Part shown: one piece after another, positions 7,128 to 14,780 of the stretch
Position numbering within the stretch: position 1 is the stretch's first letter
How the letters are laid out: each line of letters opens with the position of its first letter
Source: JBFXAN01 sp050184225
GTDB taxonomy: Bacteria > Chloroflexota > Dehalococcoidia > CAUJGQ01
DNA length: 45,665 nt
Reading direction: 5' to 3'
NCBI GenBank assembly: GCA_050184225.1
Contig: JBFXAN010000039.1
Coordinates: forward strand, 1 to 45,665
Translations under genes and position numbers: made by a program
Notes under the pieces: model-generated
What the model was told of the DNA's origin: nothing
Seen by the model: only the letters and a program-made list of their open reading frames with translations
Databases searched by the model: none

Positions 7128-9681
7128 CTCGCCGACGCTGCTGGTCGAGGTAGTGCCTTCGCGCTGGGACGACGAGCCAGTGGCACGGGCCCGCGCGATG
7201 CTCACCGGGCTGGCCGGTGTGGCAGACGTCGCGCTGGAGTACACCGTCACGGCGGACGGTGCGCGGTTCTTCCTTCGGGCAGCGAGTCGAGCAACGATGG
7301 ATCGGGTGGTGGCGCAGCTTCGCGCGCACTACCCCCAGGCCCAACTGCGGCCGCTCGACCTGCGAGCGCGGCCGGATGCCGATCCGCTGCGGCGCGGTCT
7401 GGGAGAGACCGTCGCCGGCCGCGAGGTGCGCTTGGATCGGACCGCTGCCCTGCCGCTTGCCGGTGCCGGCACCGACGACCGTCGCGACCGCGCCCGGACG
7501 GCTGATCCATTTGCCGGCATTCTCAGCGCCGCCGCCGGCGCATGGCCAGGCCAGCGCGTCGTCGGCCAGGTCGTGCTCGCGCCGGCGCCCGGTGCGTGGA
7601 GTCAGCGGCTCGCGGCACGGTACGCCGTCCAGCGTCGAGCAGGACTTGCATCGCGACGCCCGCCGCAGCCGGCCAGCTTCGACCTGCTGCCACTTGTGGC
7701 CCTCCTCGCACTGGGAGGCTTGGGGTTGCGTGGCTACCTCTGGTACGAGCAGGGACAGACACTCCCCCTGCTGGCCACGCTGGTCGGGCTGCTTCTTGGC
7801 TTGCCGCTGCTGGCGATCGTGGCAGCGCGCGTGGTTGGCCGGGAGCAACCAGCCGCGGAGGTCGTGCAGGAGAAACTCTCCACGCCGGTGCTCGCGGTCC
7901 ATTGCCGCGTCGTCGCGCTCGGCGCCAGGGACGAGCATCAGCAAGAGGCACTTGTCGAACGTGTGACGCGCGCGATGCGCGCGTTCGATCACCCGAGCGG
8001 GAACACATTGCGCTCCCGACACTGGCGGGGGGATCCGGCACGGCTCTACGTCCCGACCGGCCTGCTCCGCCGTCCGGACCTGCTTAATGCTGCCGAGGTC
8101 GCCGGCCTCTGGCACCTGCCACATCATCCAAGCGCGGTACTCTATCGCGTGCGAGCACGGCGGCTCCTGCCGCCGAGGGACAGCTTCGATTGGGGCTGTC
8201 GCGTCGGCACGTCGCAGCACCAACAGCTGAGCCACGTGGTCCACATACCGCCCGCGCTCCTCTTCCGCAATCACCTCGTCGTCGCCAAGACACGACGGGG
8301 GAAGTCCACCTTCATGCTTCACGCCGCCCGCTACCTGATGGAACATCTGGCTGCGAGCGACGAGCGCCTCTGCCTCGTTGTCATCGACCCGCACCAAGAC
8401 CTCGCCGAATCCGTCCTGGGGAGTGTGCCCCATGGCATCGAAGAGCGCGTCGTCTACCTGAACCTCGCCGATGGAGAACGACCGGTCGGGCTGAACCTCC
8501 TTGACACGGATCTTTTCCCTGACCGTGACCGTACGGCCGAGAACATCGTGACGATGCTGCGTCGGTTGTGGCCGGACAACTGGGGACCGCGGATGGAAGG
8601 GGCGTTACGCGCCGCGGTCACCTCCCTGCACGAGGCGAACCAGATCCGCGCCACAGACGCACGGTACACCTTGTTGGACGTGACGCCGATGCTCACGAGC
8701 GTCGCCTTCCGCGAAGAGGTGCTGGCGCAGGTGCGCGACCTCGCACTGCATGGCTGGTGGGTAGAGAACTACGACCGCCTCGCCCGCGCCTTCCAGCAGC
8801 AGATCGCCAACCCGGTCACGACGAAGATCGGACGCTTCCTCATAGGCGAGGCGAGTCGCTTTCTTCTCGGACAGGCGCGCTCATCCATCGACCCGCGTTC
8901 CCTGCTCGACGGCGGCGTGCTCGTCGTGAACGCGGCCGTAGGGCGGCTGGGAGAAGGCGCTGCCGGGCTGCTCGGCGCGACCCTGCTCAACCTGCTCGGC
9001 CTGCTCGTCGAAGAACAGGTAACGCTCCCCCAAGCGCGGCGCACCCGAGTCGTTTGCCTCGTTGACGAGTCGAGCGTCCTCGGCGCGGCAGACTACCCTC
9101 GGATGCTCGGCGAACTGAGCAAATATGGGATGAGCGTCATGCTCATCACCCAGTCCCTCGCCCGGCTCGATGCCATCGATCGGCAGCTGCGTCCGACCGT
9201 CTTCGCAAACATCGACGGCCTCACCGTCTTCCAAGTGAGCGCGGAGGATGCGGCGGCGCTCGCCCCGGAACTCGGGGCCGAGCTGGCGGAAGACGACCTC
9301 ACCGACCTCGATGACTATACCTGCTACGCCCGCTGGTGGGCGAATGGTCGGCGCCCGGCAGTGTTCTCACTTCAACTCGACCCACCACCGCCATCGAATG
9401 TCGAGCGGATGCGGCGGATCGCCGCATTGTCGGCCGCACGGTACGGTCGCCCGCACGCAGAGGTACGGCGAGCGATCGACGCCGTGCTGCGGCTCCGTCA
9501 GGAACGACGCCCGCAACGAGGTGCGGGCGCGTCCGGCGGCCAGCTCGCGCTGTGGCACGACGGCGAGGGCGATAGCGGCGGCGGCGATGAGACAACTCAT
9601 CCTACGGAGCACATCAATCCTGTGGTTCCTGCAAAAGCGAGGCGGAGTCATGCACGGAGTAACGCCACCAAGAAGCGGTAA
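7108..9681 (+). CDS. VirD4/TraD-like type IV coupling ATPase
   Basis: The 857-residue product probably recruits DNA to the secretion channel. Two membrane helices lie at about residues 194-214 and 221-243. The ATPase domain has Walker A AKTRRGKST (Lys399) and Walker B VVCLVDESS (Asp653, Glu654). It also has the DPHQDLAESVL, YLNLADGERPVGLNLL and MLITQSLARL segments typical of TraM-recognition/DUF87-type coupling proteins. ATG 7108 is chosen because GAAGGAGG lies just upstream; the frame is open further upstream only inside the primase gene. Membrane segments at residue ~200 rather than at the extreme N-terminus suggest an extra N-terminal domain. The Lys/Arg-rich tail ends just after the next start codon. 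Confidence 0.87.
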   Translation: MRWKPVDSPTLLVEVVPSRWDDEPVARARAMLTGLAGVADVALEYTVTADGARFFLRAASRATMDRVVAQLRAHYPQAQLRPLDLRARPDADPLRRGLGETVAGREVRLDRTAALPLAGAGTDDRRDRARTADPFAGILSAAAGAWPGQRVVGQVVLAPAPGAWSQRLAARYAVQRRAGLASRRPPQPASFDLLPLVALLALGGLGLRGYLWYEQGQTLPLLATLVGLLLGLPLLAIVAARVVGREQPAAEVVQEKLSTPVLAVHCRVVALGARDEHQQEALVERVTRAMRAFDHPSGNTLRSRHWRGDPARLYVPTGLLRRPDLLNAAEVAGLWHLPHHPSAVLYRVRARRLLPPRDSFDWGCRVGTSQHQQLSHVVHIPPALLFRNHLVVAKTRRGKSTFMLHAARYLMEHLAASDERLCLVVIDPHQDLAESVLGSVPHGIEERVVYLNLADGERPVGLNLLDTDLFPDRDRTAENIVTMLRRLWPDNWGPRMEGALRAAVTSLHEANQIRATDARYTLLDVTPMLTSVAFREEVLAQVRDLALHGWWVENYDRLARAFQQQIANPVTTKIGRFLIGEASRFLLGQARSSIDPRSLLDGGVLVVNAAVGRLGEGAAGLLGATLLNLLGLLVEEQVTLPQARRTRVVCLVDESSVLGAADYPRMLGELSKYGMSVMLITQSLARLDAIDRQLRPTVFANIDGLTVFQVSAEDAAALAPELGAELAEDDLTDLDDYTCYARWWANGRRPAVFSLQLDPPPPSNVERMRRIAALSAARYGRPHAEVRRAIDAVLRLRQERRPQRGAGASGGQLALWHDGEGDSGGGDETTHPTEHINPVVPAKARRSHARSNATKKR

Positions 9682-11488
9682 CACCAGCTCAGTGGGAGCG
9701 ATGCTCCACTGGCTGGCCTGCTTGCCACTGCTCGAAGAACACCATCTGACGATGCTGGTCGGGACCGACGCCTGGACGACGCGGGAGGTACTGCGCGAGC
9801 TGCACGGGCAAGGCTGGGTCACCTCGCTCGTGCTCGATAGCCCGGAGTTCGCGTCGCCGCGGCGCCTGTATTGCTTGACCGATGCTGGCATCGCCGCGCT
9901 TGCCGAGGCGCTCCGGCTCACACTCACCGAGGTCCGCCAGCGTTATCCCGTCGGCAATCAAGAACGCTCCGTCCACATCACCCGCGCCGAGACGGCCGTC
10001 GGTATCGCCAGTTTCGCGGTAGCGCTCCGCAACATGGACGAGACTGAGGAAGTCCACGTGCGGAGCAGTCATTGGACGCCTCACCCCGGACGGCCGTCAG
10101 ACCCGCCAGCCGTGGAAGCGCATGGATGCCTCCATGCGGGCGGAACAACGGCTCGTTTCGTGCTGGTGTGGGACCGAGCGGCCGCGCCGGCAGCCCATCG
10201 ACGAGGGCGGGTCGCTGCTTGGTACCGCGCCGACGAGGGTGTGTATCGGGATATCAGCGGGCGTCTGCCATCGCTGCTCGTTGTCTGCCCCGATGAGCGG
10301 ACGCTCCAGCATTGGACGATCGCGGTCGAGCGAGGGGCAGACCGTCGAGCCCGGAACATGATACCTCTCCACCTCGCCACGATCGCAGAACTCGCTGCAC
10401 AGGGGCCGTTCGGGGCGTGCTGGCGGCAGCCAGGAAGTGGGCATCCCGTCCACCTTGCCGATTGCCTCGCGTGGCGACTCACCACGAGCGCGTGCATCGA
10501 GACGTCAACCGCGTCGCCGGCAGCACTTCCGGTGGCGAGAACAGAGCGAGACAGCGAGCGGCAGGATGGCACCCGGAGGGGCGGCGGAGCACTCGCACAG
10601 TCCGGGGACCCTCGCAGGCGGGCAACACGAGCGGAACGTTGGGCGGCGCTAGCCATCGGGCTGAGCGCCACGCAGAAGACGTTGCTGGAGTGGGTGGCTC
10701 ACCACCCACTGCTCCCGGCGACGCATCTTGCCTCCCATCTGGCGCTGTCCACACCGTCCGTAACAGGGTTTCTCGAGGAGTTGGCCCGTTCAGACCTAGT
10801 TACGATCGATCGCACCGAACTCCCCCGCAGCCCGAACGAACGCCGGTACGTGCTCTCTGCGGATGGAGCTGCGTTTCTGGCGGCACGCGACGGTGTACCG
10901 GTGGGCGTGTACCTCCGAGAGGGGGTGATGGCCGCAGATGATGTGGAGGTCGGTGCGCGCCGTGCCACGCGTCCTGGCGCTGGTGCAGGCACGCCCGTTC
11001 GCCTTGGCCACCTTCGACGCCACCTGGAACACACCATCGGTGTTCAGCGATTCGCGCTGGCGCTGACGCAGGAGGCAGCGCGCCAGCGCGCGTTCGGTTG
11101 GGACCACCGACTCCTCGCCTGGCTGAACGACGCCGAAGGACAAGTCTGGTTTCGTGATGGCGGGCGGACGCATCACATCTGGCCCGACGGCCGCTTCTGG
11201 TACCGCGCCAACGGTGTGGTGTATGACCTCCTGCTGGAATGGGATCGGGGCCTCGTGCGCCACCGCGATTACGCCCGCAAGTTCGCGGCATATGCAGCGT
11301 ATCTGACCGCGCAGCAGACATCTCAAGGTGGTCAGCTGCGTCTGGTCGTGGCGACGACTGAGGCCGCCGCTTCACGGGTTCGCGCTGTGGTTGCTGCCGC
11401 GTCCCAACACTGCCCTGAGCTCGAAGGAGTCACGCGGATCATCAGCCATCGTGTCGTCGAGGAGGGCCGGATCACAGCCGTGCTCTGA
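9650..11488 (+). CDS. Replication-relaxation family protein with duplicated architecture
   Basis: The 612-residue product resembles replication-relaxation proteins of plasmids and ICEs, a winged helix followed by a nuclease-like fold. The C-terminal half (about 330-612) has a winged helix (SATQKTLLEWV, LALSTPSVTGFLEELAR, RRYVLSADG). It then carries PDGRFWY with an LLEWDRG element (Glu530, Asp532) and a Lys in DYARKFAAY, an order reminiscent of PD-(D/E)XK folds. The N-terminal half (1-270) has the same order in weaker form: winged helix, RRLYCLTDAG, then FVLVWDRA (Asp175) and RRGRVAAWY. ATG 9650 follows GAGGCGGAG and overlaps the coupling-protein gene. It may perform the origin-processing step, since no standard relaxase is seen. 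Confidence 0.68.
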   Translation: MHGVTPPRSGNTSSVGAMLHWLACLPLLEEHHLTMLVGTDAWTTREVLRELHGQGWVTSLVLDSPEFASPRRLYCLTDAGIAALAEALRLTLTEVRQRYPVGNQERSVHITRAETAVGIASFAVALRNMDETEEVHVRSSHWTPHPGRPSDPPAVEAHGCLHAGGTTARFVLVWDRAAAPAAHRRGRVAAWYRADEGVYRDISGRLPSLLVVCPDERTLQHWTIAVERGADRRARNMIPLHLATIAELAAQGPFGACWRQPGSGHPVHLADCLAWRLTTSACIETSTASPAALPVARTERDSERQDGTRRGGGALAQSGDPRRRATRAERWAALAIGLSATQKTLLEWVAHHPLLPATHLASHLALSTPSVTGFLEELARSDLVTIDRTELPRSPNERRYVLSADGAAFLAARDGVPVGVYLREGVMAADDVEVGARRATRPGAGAGTPVRLGHLRRHLEHTIGVQRFALALTQEAARQRAFGWDHRLLAWLNDAEGQVWFRDGGRTHHIWPDGRFWYRANGVVYDLLLEWDRGLVRHRDYARKFAAYAAYLTAQQTSQGGQLRLVVATTEAAASRVRAVVAAASQHCPELEGVTRIISHRVVEEGRITAVL

Positions 11489-12226
11489 TCGACGCCGCCG
11501 GAGGCGGTATCCCAACGGACTCCGCACCAGGGGGATGTCCTAAGACCTCCTGACATCGCAGCCTCCGGATCCCGAACAGAACGGCATGACCTTCGGTGAT
11601 GGCTCGTCGGCGACCGGTTTGGTCGTTCTTGTCGGCATCAGGTGCGACACAATGGAAGAGATCCGTGGTGGAGTGCAGACGACGGGTGACTGGGACAGTC
11701 CCCTTGACACCCGCTTGGAACAGGCGTTGACAGTGCTCGGCGGCATCCTCCGAGATATCGCGGTCAATACGTCCCCTGAGGCCGCGCTGGCTACTGACCA
11801 CGTCGCGCGAGAGTCCTATCCACCCCCGGACAGTTCGACGAGCGCCAACGTTACAATCGTCGGCGGGAGCTTGGGCGATCGTACCGATCGCGGCTCACTA
11901 CCGCCAGCGCAACCCTAACTGGGCCACCTGGATGGTCGTGGTAGGCTCGAGATCGTCCACCGTCTCAGTGGGCCAGATGGTCCAGATGCCCGCTCTGACC
12001 GAGTCAGCGGTCGGCTCGATCAATCGAAATCGGCTATCCAGGCTGATGTGGCACGCTCAGAGCACCCGTCGGGAGACGACAATCGGCAGGGTTGACCGGC
12101 GGCGAGCGTCCCGTTCAGAGGGCCCAGCACCGGCGTGCCACACTGGTGTCCGTGCGCCGTGGCGCATGTGGCGTCGCATGGATCAGTGAGAGGGAACAGA
12201 CACTCAACAGCGACAGTGAGGCGATC
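11489..12226 (+). other. Non-coding gap between the relaxation gene and the integrase
   Basis: This 738-base stretch holds no confident gene. A short GC hairpin (11494-11506) follows the relaxation gene. A perfect 7-base inverted repeat with a 3-base loop lies at 11875-11891 (GCGATCG / CGATCGC). One possible small reading frame covers 11652-11918. The stretch sits where an origin of transfer, an excisionase gene or integrase regulatory sites could be expected, but nothing proves any of these. Confidence 0.4.
11652..11918 (+). CDS. Possible small hypothetical protein upstream of the integrase
   Basis: ATG 11652 opens a frame of 88 residues (MEEIRGGVQTTGDWD at the start, then DTRLEQALTVLGGILRDIA). 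The middle looks like an amphipathic helix and the end is Ser/Pro-rich. An AGGTG lies about 10 bases upstream and could bind ribosomes. The same frame opens earlier at 11586 without a ribosome binding site. No family is recognised. Its position next to the integrase would suit a recombination directionality factor, but no sequence feature supports that, and the frame may be fortuitous in GC-rich DNA. Confidence 0.28.
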   Translation: MEEIRGGVQTTGDWDSPLDTRLEQALTVLGGILRDIAVNTSPEAALATDHVARESYPPPDSSTSANVTIVGGSLGDRTDRGSLPPAQP

Positions 12227-13810
12227 ATGAGAACGGGAAAGGGCTACACCACCGGACAGCAGCTGCGGGCAGCAGCCTACATTCGGGTGAGCAGCGAGGA
12301 GCAGCTCGAGGGGCACAGCCTCGACGCCCAGCGGCGCGCCATCGAAGCAGCGTGCGCCGAGCGTGGCTGGACCGTCGTCACGTGGTATGCGGATGAAGGC
12401 GTCTCCGCCCACACGGACGACATCGGCAAACGACCGGCGTTCCACCGGATGGTGGAGGACGCCAAGCGCCATCGCTTCGACGCGGTCATCGTCCATAAGC
12501 TCGATCGGTTTGCCCGCAGTGTGGTCGTCGCCCTCGGCACGTTCAAGCTGCTCAACGACCTTGGCATCAGTTTCCTCTCGCTGTCGGAGCAGGGGATGGA
12601 CTTCACCACGCCGATGGGCAAAGTGATGTTCGGCATGCTCGCCCTGCTCGCCGAGTATTACAGCGAGAACCTCGGCCTCGAGATCAAAAAGGGTAAGGCG
12701 GAGCGCAAGGCGAAGGGGTTGCATAACGGGTTGGTGCCGTTCGGCTACCAGAGCGTAGACGGTGGCGTCGCCAAGGCGGATCCGACGACGCAGGATGGCG
12801 TGGTGCTCGCCTTTGAGATGGCAGCGGCAGGCAAGAGCCTGCGCGAGATTGCCCAGGCACTGAACCTGCGCGGCTACCGGACGGCCGGGAATATGAGGCG
12901 GGGCACCTTCACGAAAGACACGGTCCGCGATATGCTCGGGAACCGGTTCTATCTCGGCCATCTGCCGGTGTTCGAGCCGGGGACACGTCGCCGCGTACGG
13001 GAGTGGCAGGACGGCCAGCATCCGGCGCTCATTGACATCGCCCTGTTCGAAGCGGCGAGGCAAGCGATGCGGCAGCGCGCGACCGCCGCGAAGGCGGACC
13101 GCCGCAACGCGAGGATTTACAGCCTTTCTGGGTTGCTGCGCTGTGTGCACTGTGGCGAGCGCATGCGCGTCCTGCACAACAAGGATGGGCGGGTACGCTA
13201 CTACTGCCGCAACAAGTCGCAGGGGCTTGGCTGCAGCGGACGCGGCTCCTATCTCGACCTGTACGAGGAGCAGATTGTCGACGACCTGGCGGCGTTCCTG
13301 CTCCCGGAGGCGTGGAAGCCGATCGTGCTGGAGGAAGCAGCACGCCCGCTGCGGCGTGACGAGGATGTCGACGAGCAGCGCCGGCAGTTGCAGGCCCGCC
13401 TCGCCCGGCTCAAGGATCTCTACGCCTGGGGCGACCTGACGCGGGAGGAGTACCAGGCCGAGCGGGATATGGTCGAGCGAGACATGCTGCGCCTGGCGCC
13501 CGCCGAGCAGCGCACCGCACAACTCGAACGGCTGGTGACGTACGTGCAGAATCTGCCAACCGCGTGGCGTGACGCGACGCCGCACCAGCGCAATCAATTG
13601 GCCAACGTCATCTATGAAGAGATCTGGGTGGACGGACCGTTGGTGGAGTATGTGAAGCCCCGGCCCGAGGTGGAACCACTGTTCCAGGTCAGGACCGGGG
13701 CGGCGCAGCCACTGCTCTCTAACGAGTCAGTCGTCACACCGAAAAGTGGCAGAGGCGACCCCGATGGGATTCGAACCCACGATCTCCACCGTGACAGGGT
13801 GGCATGTTAG
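12227..13810 (+). CDS. Large serine recombinase (ICE integrase)
   Basis: The 527-residue site-specific recombinase is the likely integrase/excisionase of the element. The resolvase catalytic domain (about 13-165) has the nucleophile Ser22 in AYIRVSS, then LDRFARS and the GKVMFGMLALLAEYYSE helix. A recombinase domain follows (about 175-280, GLVPFGYQ, SLREIAQALNLRGY). A zinc ribbon lies near 305-345 (LRCVHCGERM, YYCRNK, GLGC), then a coiled coil (about 385-435). ATG 12227 is chosen by homology to the YIRVSS start; the frame is open upstream. The last ~17 residues (GDPDGIRTHDL onwards) are the antisense of a tRNA-Asp gene, so the natural C-terminus changes with integration. Confidence 0.9.
   Translation: MRTGKGYTTGQQLRAAAYIRVSSEEQLEGHSLDAQRRAIEAACAERGWTVVTWYADEGVSAHTDDIGKRPAFHRMVEDAKRHRFDAVIVHKLDRFARSVVVALGTFKLLNDLGISFLSLSEQGMDFTTPMGKVMFGMLALLAEYYSENLGLEIKKGKAERKAKGLHNGLVPFGYQSVDGGVAKADPTTQDGVVLAFEMAAAGKSLREIAQALNLRGYRTAGNMRRGTFTKDTVRDMLGNRFYLGHLPVFEPGTRRRVREWQDGQHPALIDIALFEAARQAMRQRATAAKADRRNARIYSLSGLLRCVHCGERMRVLHNKDGRVRYYCRNKSQGLGCSGRGSYLDLYEEQIVDDLAAFLLPEAWKPIVLEEAARPLRRDEDVDEQRRQLQARLARLKDLYAWGDLTREEYQAERDMVERDMLRLAPAEQRTAQLERLVTYVQNLPTAWRDATPHQRNQLANVIYEEIWVDGPLVEYVKPRPEVEPLFQVRTGAAQPLLSNESVVTPKSGRGDPDGIRTHDLHRDRVAC
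13745..13810. other. Probable right attachment site (attR) within tRNA-Asp
   Basis: The junction between element and chromosome lies here, because the integrase frame crosses from element sequence into the antisense of the tRNA 3' half. The exact crossover bases cannot be fixed without the left end or an empty site. Confidence 0.55.
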
Positions 13811-13829
13811 ACCGCTACACCACGGGGCC
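13756..13829 (-). tRNA. tRNA-Asp (GTC anticodon)
   Basis: Read on the minus strand from 13829, the sequence folds into a full cloverleaf of 74 bases. The acceptor stem GGCCCCG pairs with CGGGGTC. The D stem is GTGT/ACAT, the anticodon stem CCACC/GGTGG with loop CTGTCAC (anticodon GTC), and the T arm GTGGG TTCGAAT CCCAT. The discriminator is G, and the following bases are CCT, so CCA is not encoded in full. The 3' end faces the conjugative element, the usual orientation for integration at a tRNA gene. The integrase stop codon TAG (13808-13810) lies inside this gene on the other strand. Confidence 0.96.
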
Positions 13830-13931
13830 ATAGCTGCGTGAACGCCATATGAGCGTAGCCTGTCCAACGGCAGACTGTCAATTCCAGCACGCATTCAGCA
13901 CGCACGCGCGCACGCGCGGGCGACGGTGATC

Positions 13932-14303
13932 TCAGCGCGTCGGAACGAACCGCATCGAGAGCGAATTCACGCAGTGGCGCGTGTTCTTGGCGGTCAACCG
14001 CTCACCAAGAAAGACGTGACCCAGGTGTCCGCCACAGGCAACGCACTCGATCTCAACCCGATAACCATCGGGGTCGGGAAGCCGCCGCACGGCGCCGGGA
14101 ATCTCATCGTCAAAGGCCGGCCAGCCGCACCCCGCGTCAAACTTATCATCCGATCGATACAGCTCGGCGTTGCAGCGCCGGCATATGTACGTGCCGGCCT
14201 CAAAGAAGTCGTCGTATTCACCCGTGAACGGTGGTTCCGTGCCTTTCGACTCGATCACATACTTTTCGCGGGGTGTTAGCTCGTTGAACTTCGTCGCGTC
14301 CAT
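13932..14303 (-). CDS. msrB: Peptide-methionine (R)-S-oxide reductase MsrB
   Basis: The 123-residue cytosolic repair enzyme reduces methionine-R-sulfoxide in oxidised proteins. Zinc-binding CxxC pairs are Cys41/Cys44 (CRRC) and Cys87/Cys90 (CVAC). The catalytic Cys111 lies in RHCVNSLSMRF near the C-terminus, and Cys59 in DAGCGWPAF is a likely resolving cysteine. GGHLGHVF is also a family signature. Length is typical of a stand-alone MsrB. The start ATG (14303) is preceded on the minus strand by GAGAAAGG. It is the first chromosomal gene outside the element and appears to be transcribed alone. Confidence 0.95.
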   Translation of the reverse strand: MDATKFNELTPREKYVIESKGTEPPFTGEYDDFFEAGTYICRRCNAELYRSDDKFDAGCGWPAFDDEIPGAVRRLPDPDGYRVEIECVACGGHLGHVFLGERLTAKNTRHCVNSLSMRFVPTR

Positions 14304-14409
14304 GGTCCAGCCTTTCTCACTCCGGCGTGCTTGCCTTCAGTGTACAGGCAGTTACCCGAGTCGGGGGCACGCCGTCTCGGCCCGCGCTCGCTCCTTCCGA
14401 CGACGGCCT

Positions 14410-14424
14410 TCTAGACTCTAGACT
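14410..14424. repeat. Tandem TCTAGAC heptamer
   Basis: Two adjacent copies of TCTAGAC lie between msrB and the small hypothetical gene, about 45 bases before the latter's start. The TCTAGA core is palindromic, so this may be a protein-binding site. No -10 or -35 box could be assigned with confidence. Confidence 0.35.
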
Positions 14425-14468
14425 GAGGTTCGACAGGACGCGTGCCGGACGGGGTGAGGAGGTCGAAG

Positions 14469-14750
14469 GTGGAGCAGGCTGAGATGCGGACGGCGCAGAC
14501 ACGATTTCTGCGGGCGGTGCATGCCCTGGCGATCAGCACTGAGTCATTGCAGGAGCGTGTGGGCGCCGCCTGGTTGGAGCTGATGGCCCTGCGGCGCGAC
14601 GACCTGCCGCCGGCACTGCACGAGGCGTTCGCCGATGTCGAAGACGAGATGCTCGCCGCTCCGGACGACGTGACCACCGTGACCGATGAGGCGGCGCTCG
14701 CTGCCGCCGAGCGCATCCTCCGGCTCGCTATCGAACTGTTGGGCAGCTAA
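14469..14750 (+). CDS. Small hypothetical helical protein
   Basis: The 93-residue product is predicted to be almost entirely helical (MEQAEMRTAQTRFLRAVHAL; SLQERVGAAWLELMALRRDD; AALAAAERILRLAIELLGS). GTG 14469 is preferred to the upstream in-frame GTG 14442 because GAGGAGG (14456-14462) lies 6 bases ahead of it. No family is recognised. It has no membrane segment or cysteines. It stands alone between two minus-strand genes, and a TCTAGAC direct repeat just upstream may mark its promoter region. Confidence 0.6.
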   Translation: MEQAEMRTAQTRFLRAVHALAISTESLQERVGAAWLELMALRRDDLPPALHEAFADVEDEMLAAPDDVTTVTDEAALAAAERILRLAIELLGS

Positions 14751-14780
14751 ACGGCGTCCCAGACGATACCAAGCGGATGT

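Larger units (their letters stand above)
1..13755 (+). mobile_element. Integrative conjugative element, right part (left end outside window)
   Basis: A continuous plus-strand transfer module (channel protein, cell-wall hydrolase, VirB8-, VirB2-, PrgI-, TraC-, VirB4-like proteins, primase, coupling ATPase, relaxation protein) is followed by a serine recombinase that abuts the 3' end of a tRNA-Asp gene. Genes beyond the tRNA are ordinary chromosomal ones (msrB and metabolic genes). This supports an element integrated at the tRNA, with its right end at about 13755. The matching left attachment site must lie upstream of position 1 and cannot be examined here. Confidence 0.8.

Noticed and set aside
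11472..11801. Minus-strand frame of 109 residues opposite the intergenic gap
   Set aside because: It has no ribosome binding site, no recognisable domain and overlaps the end of the relaxation gene.
13741..13810. Integrase C-terminal GDPDGIRTHDL as a real conserved domain
   Set aside because: This peptide is the antisense of a tRNA and is a frequent artefact; it is recorded instead as a boundary signal.
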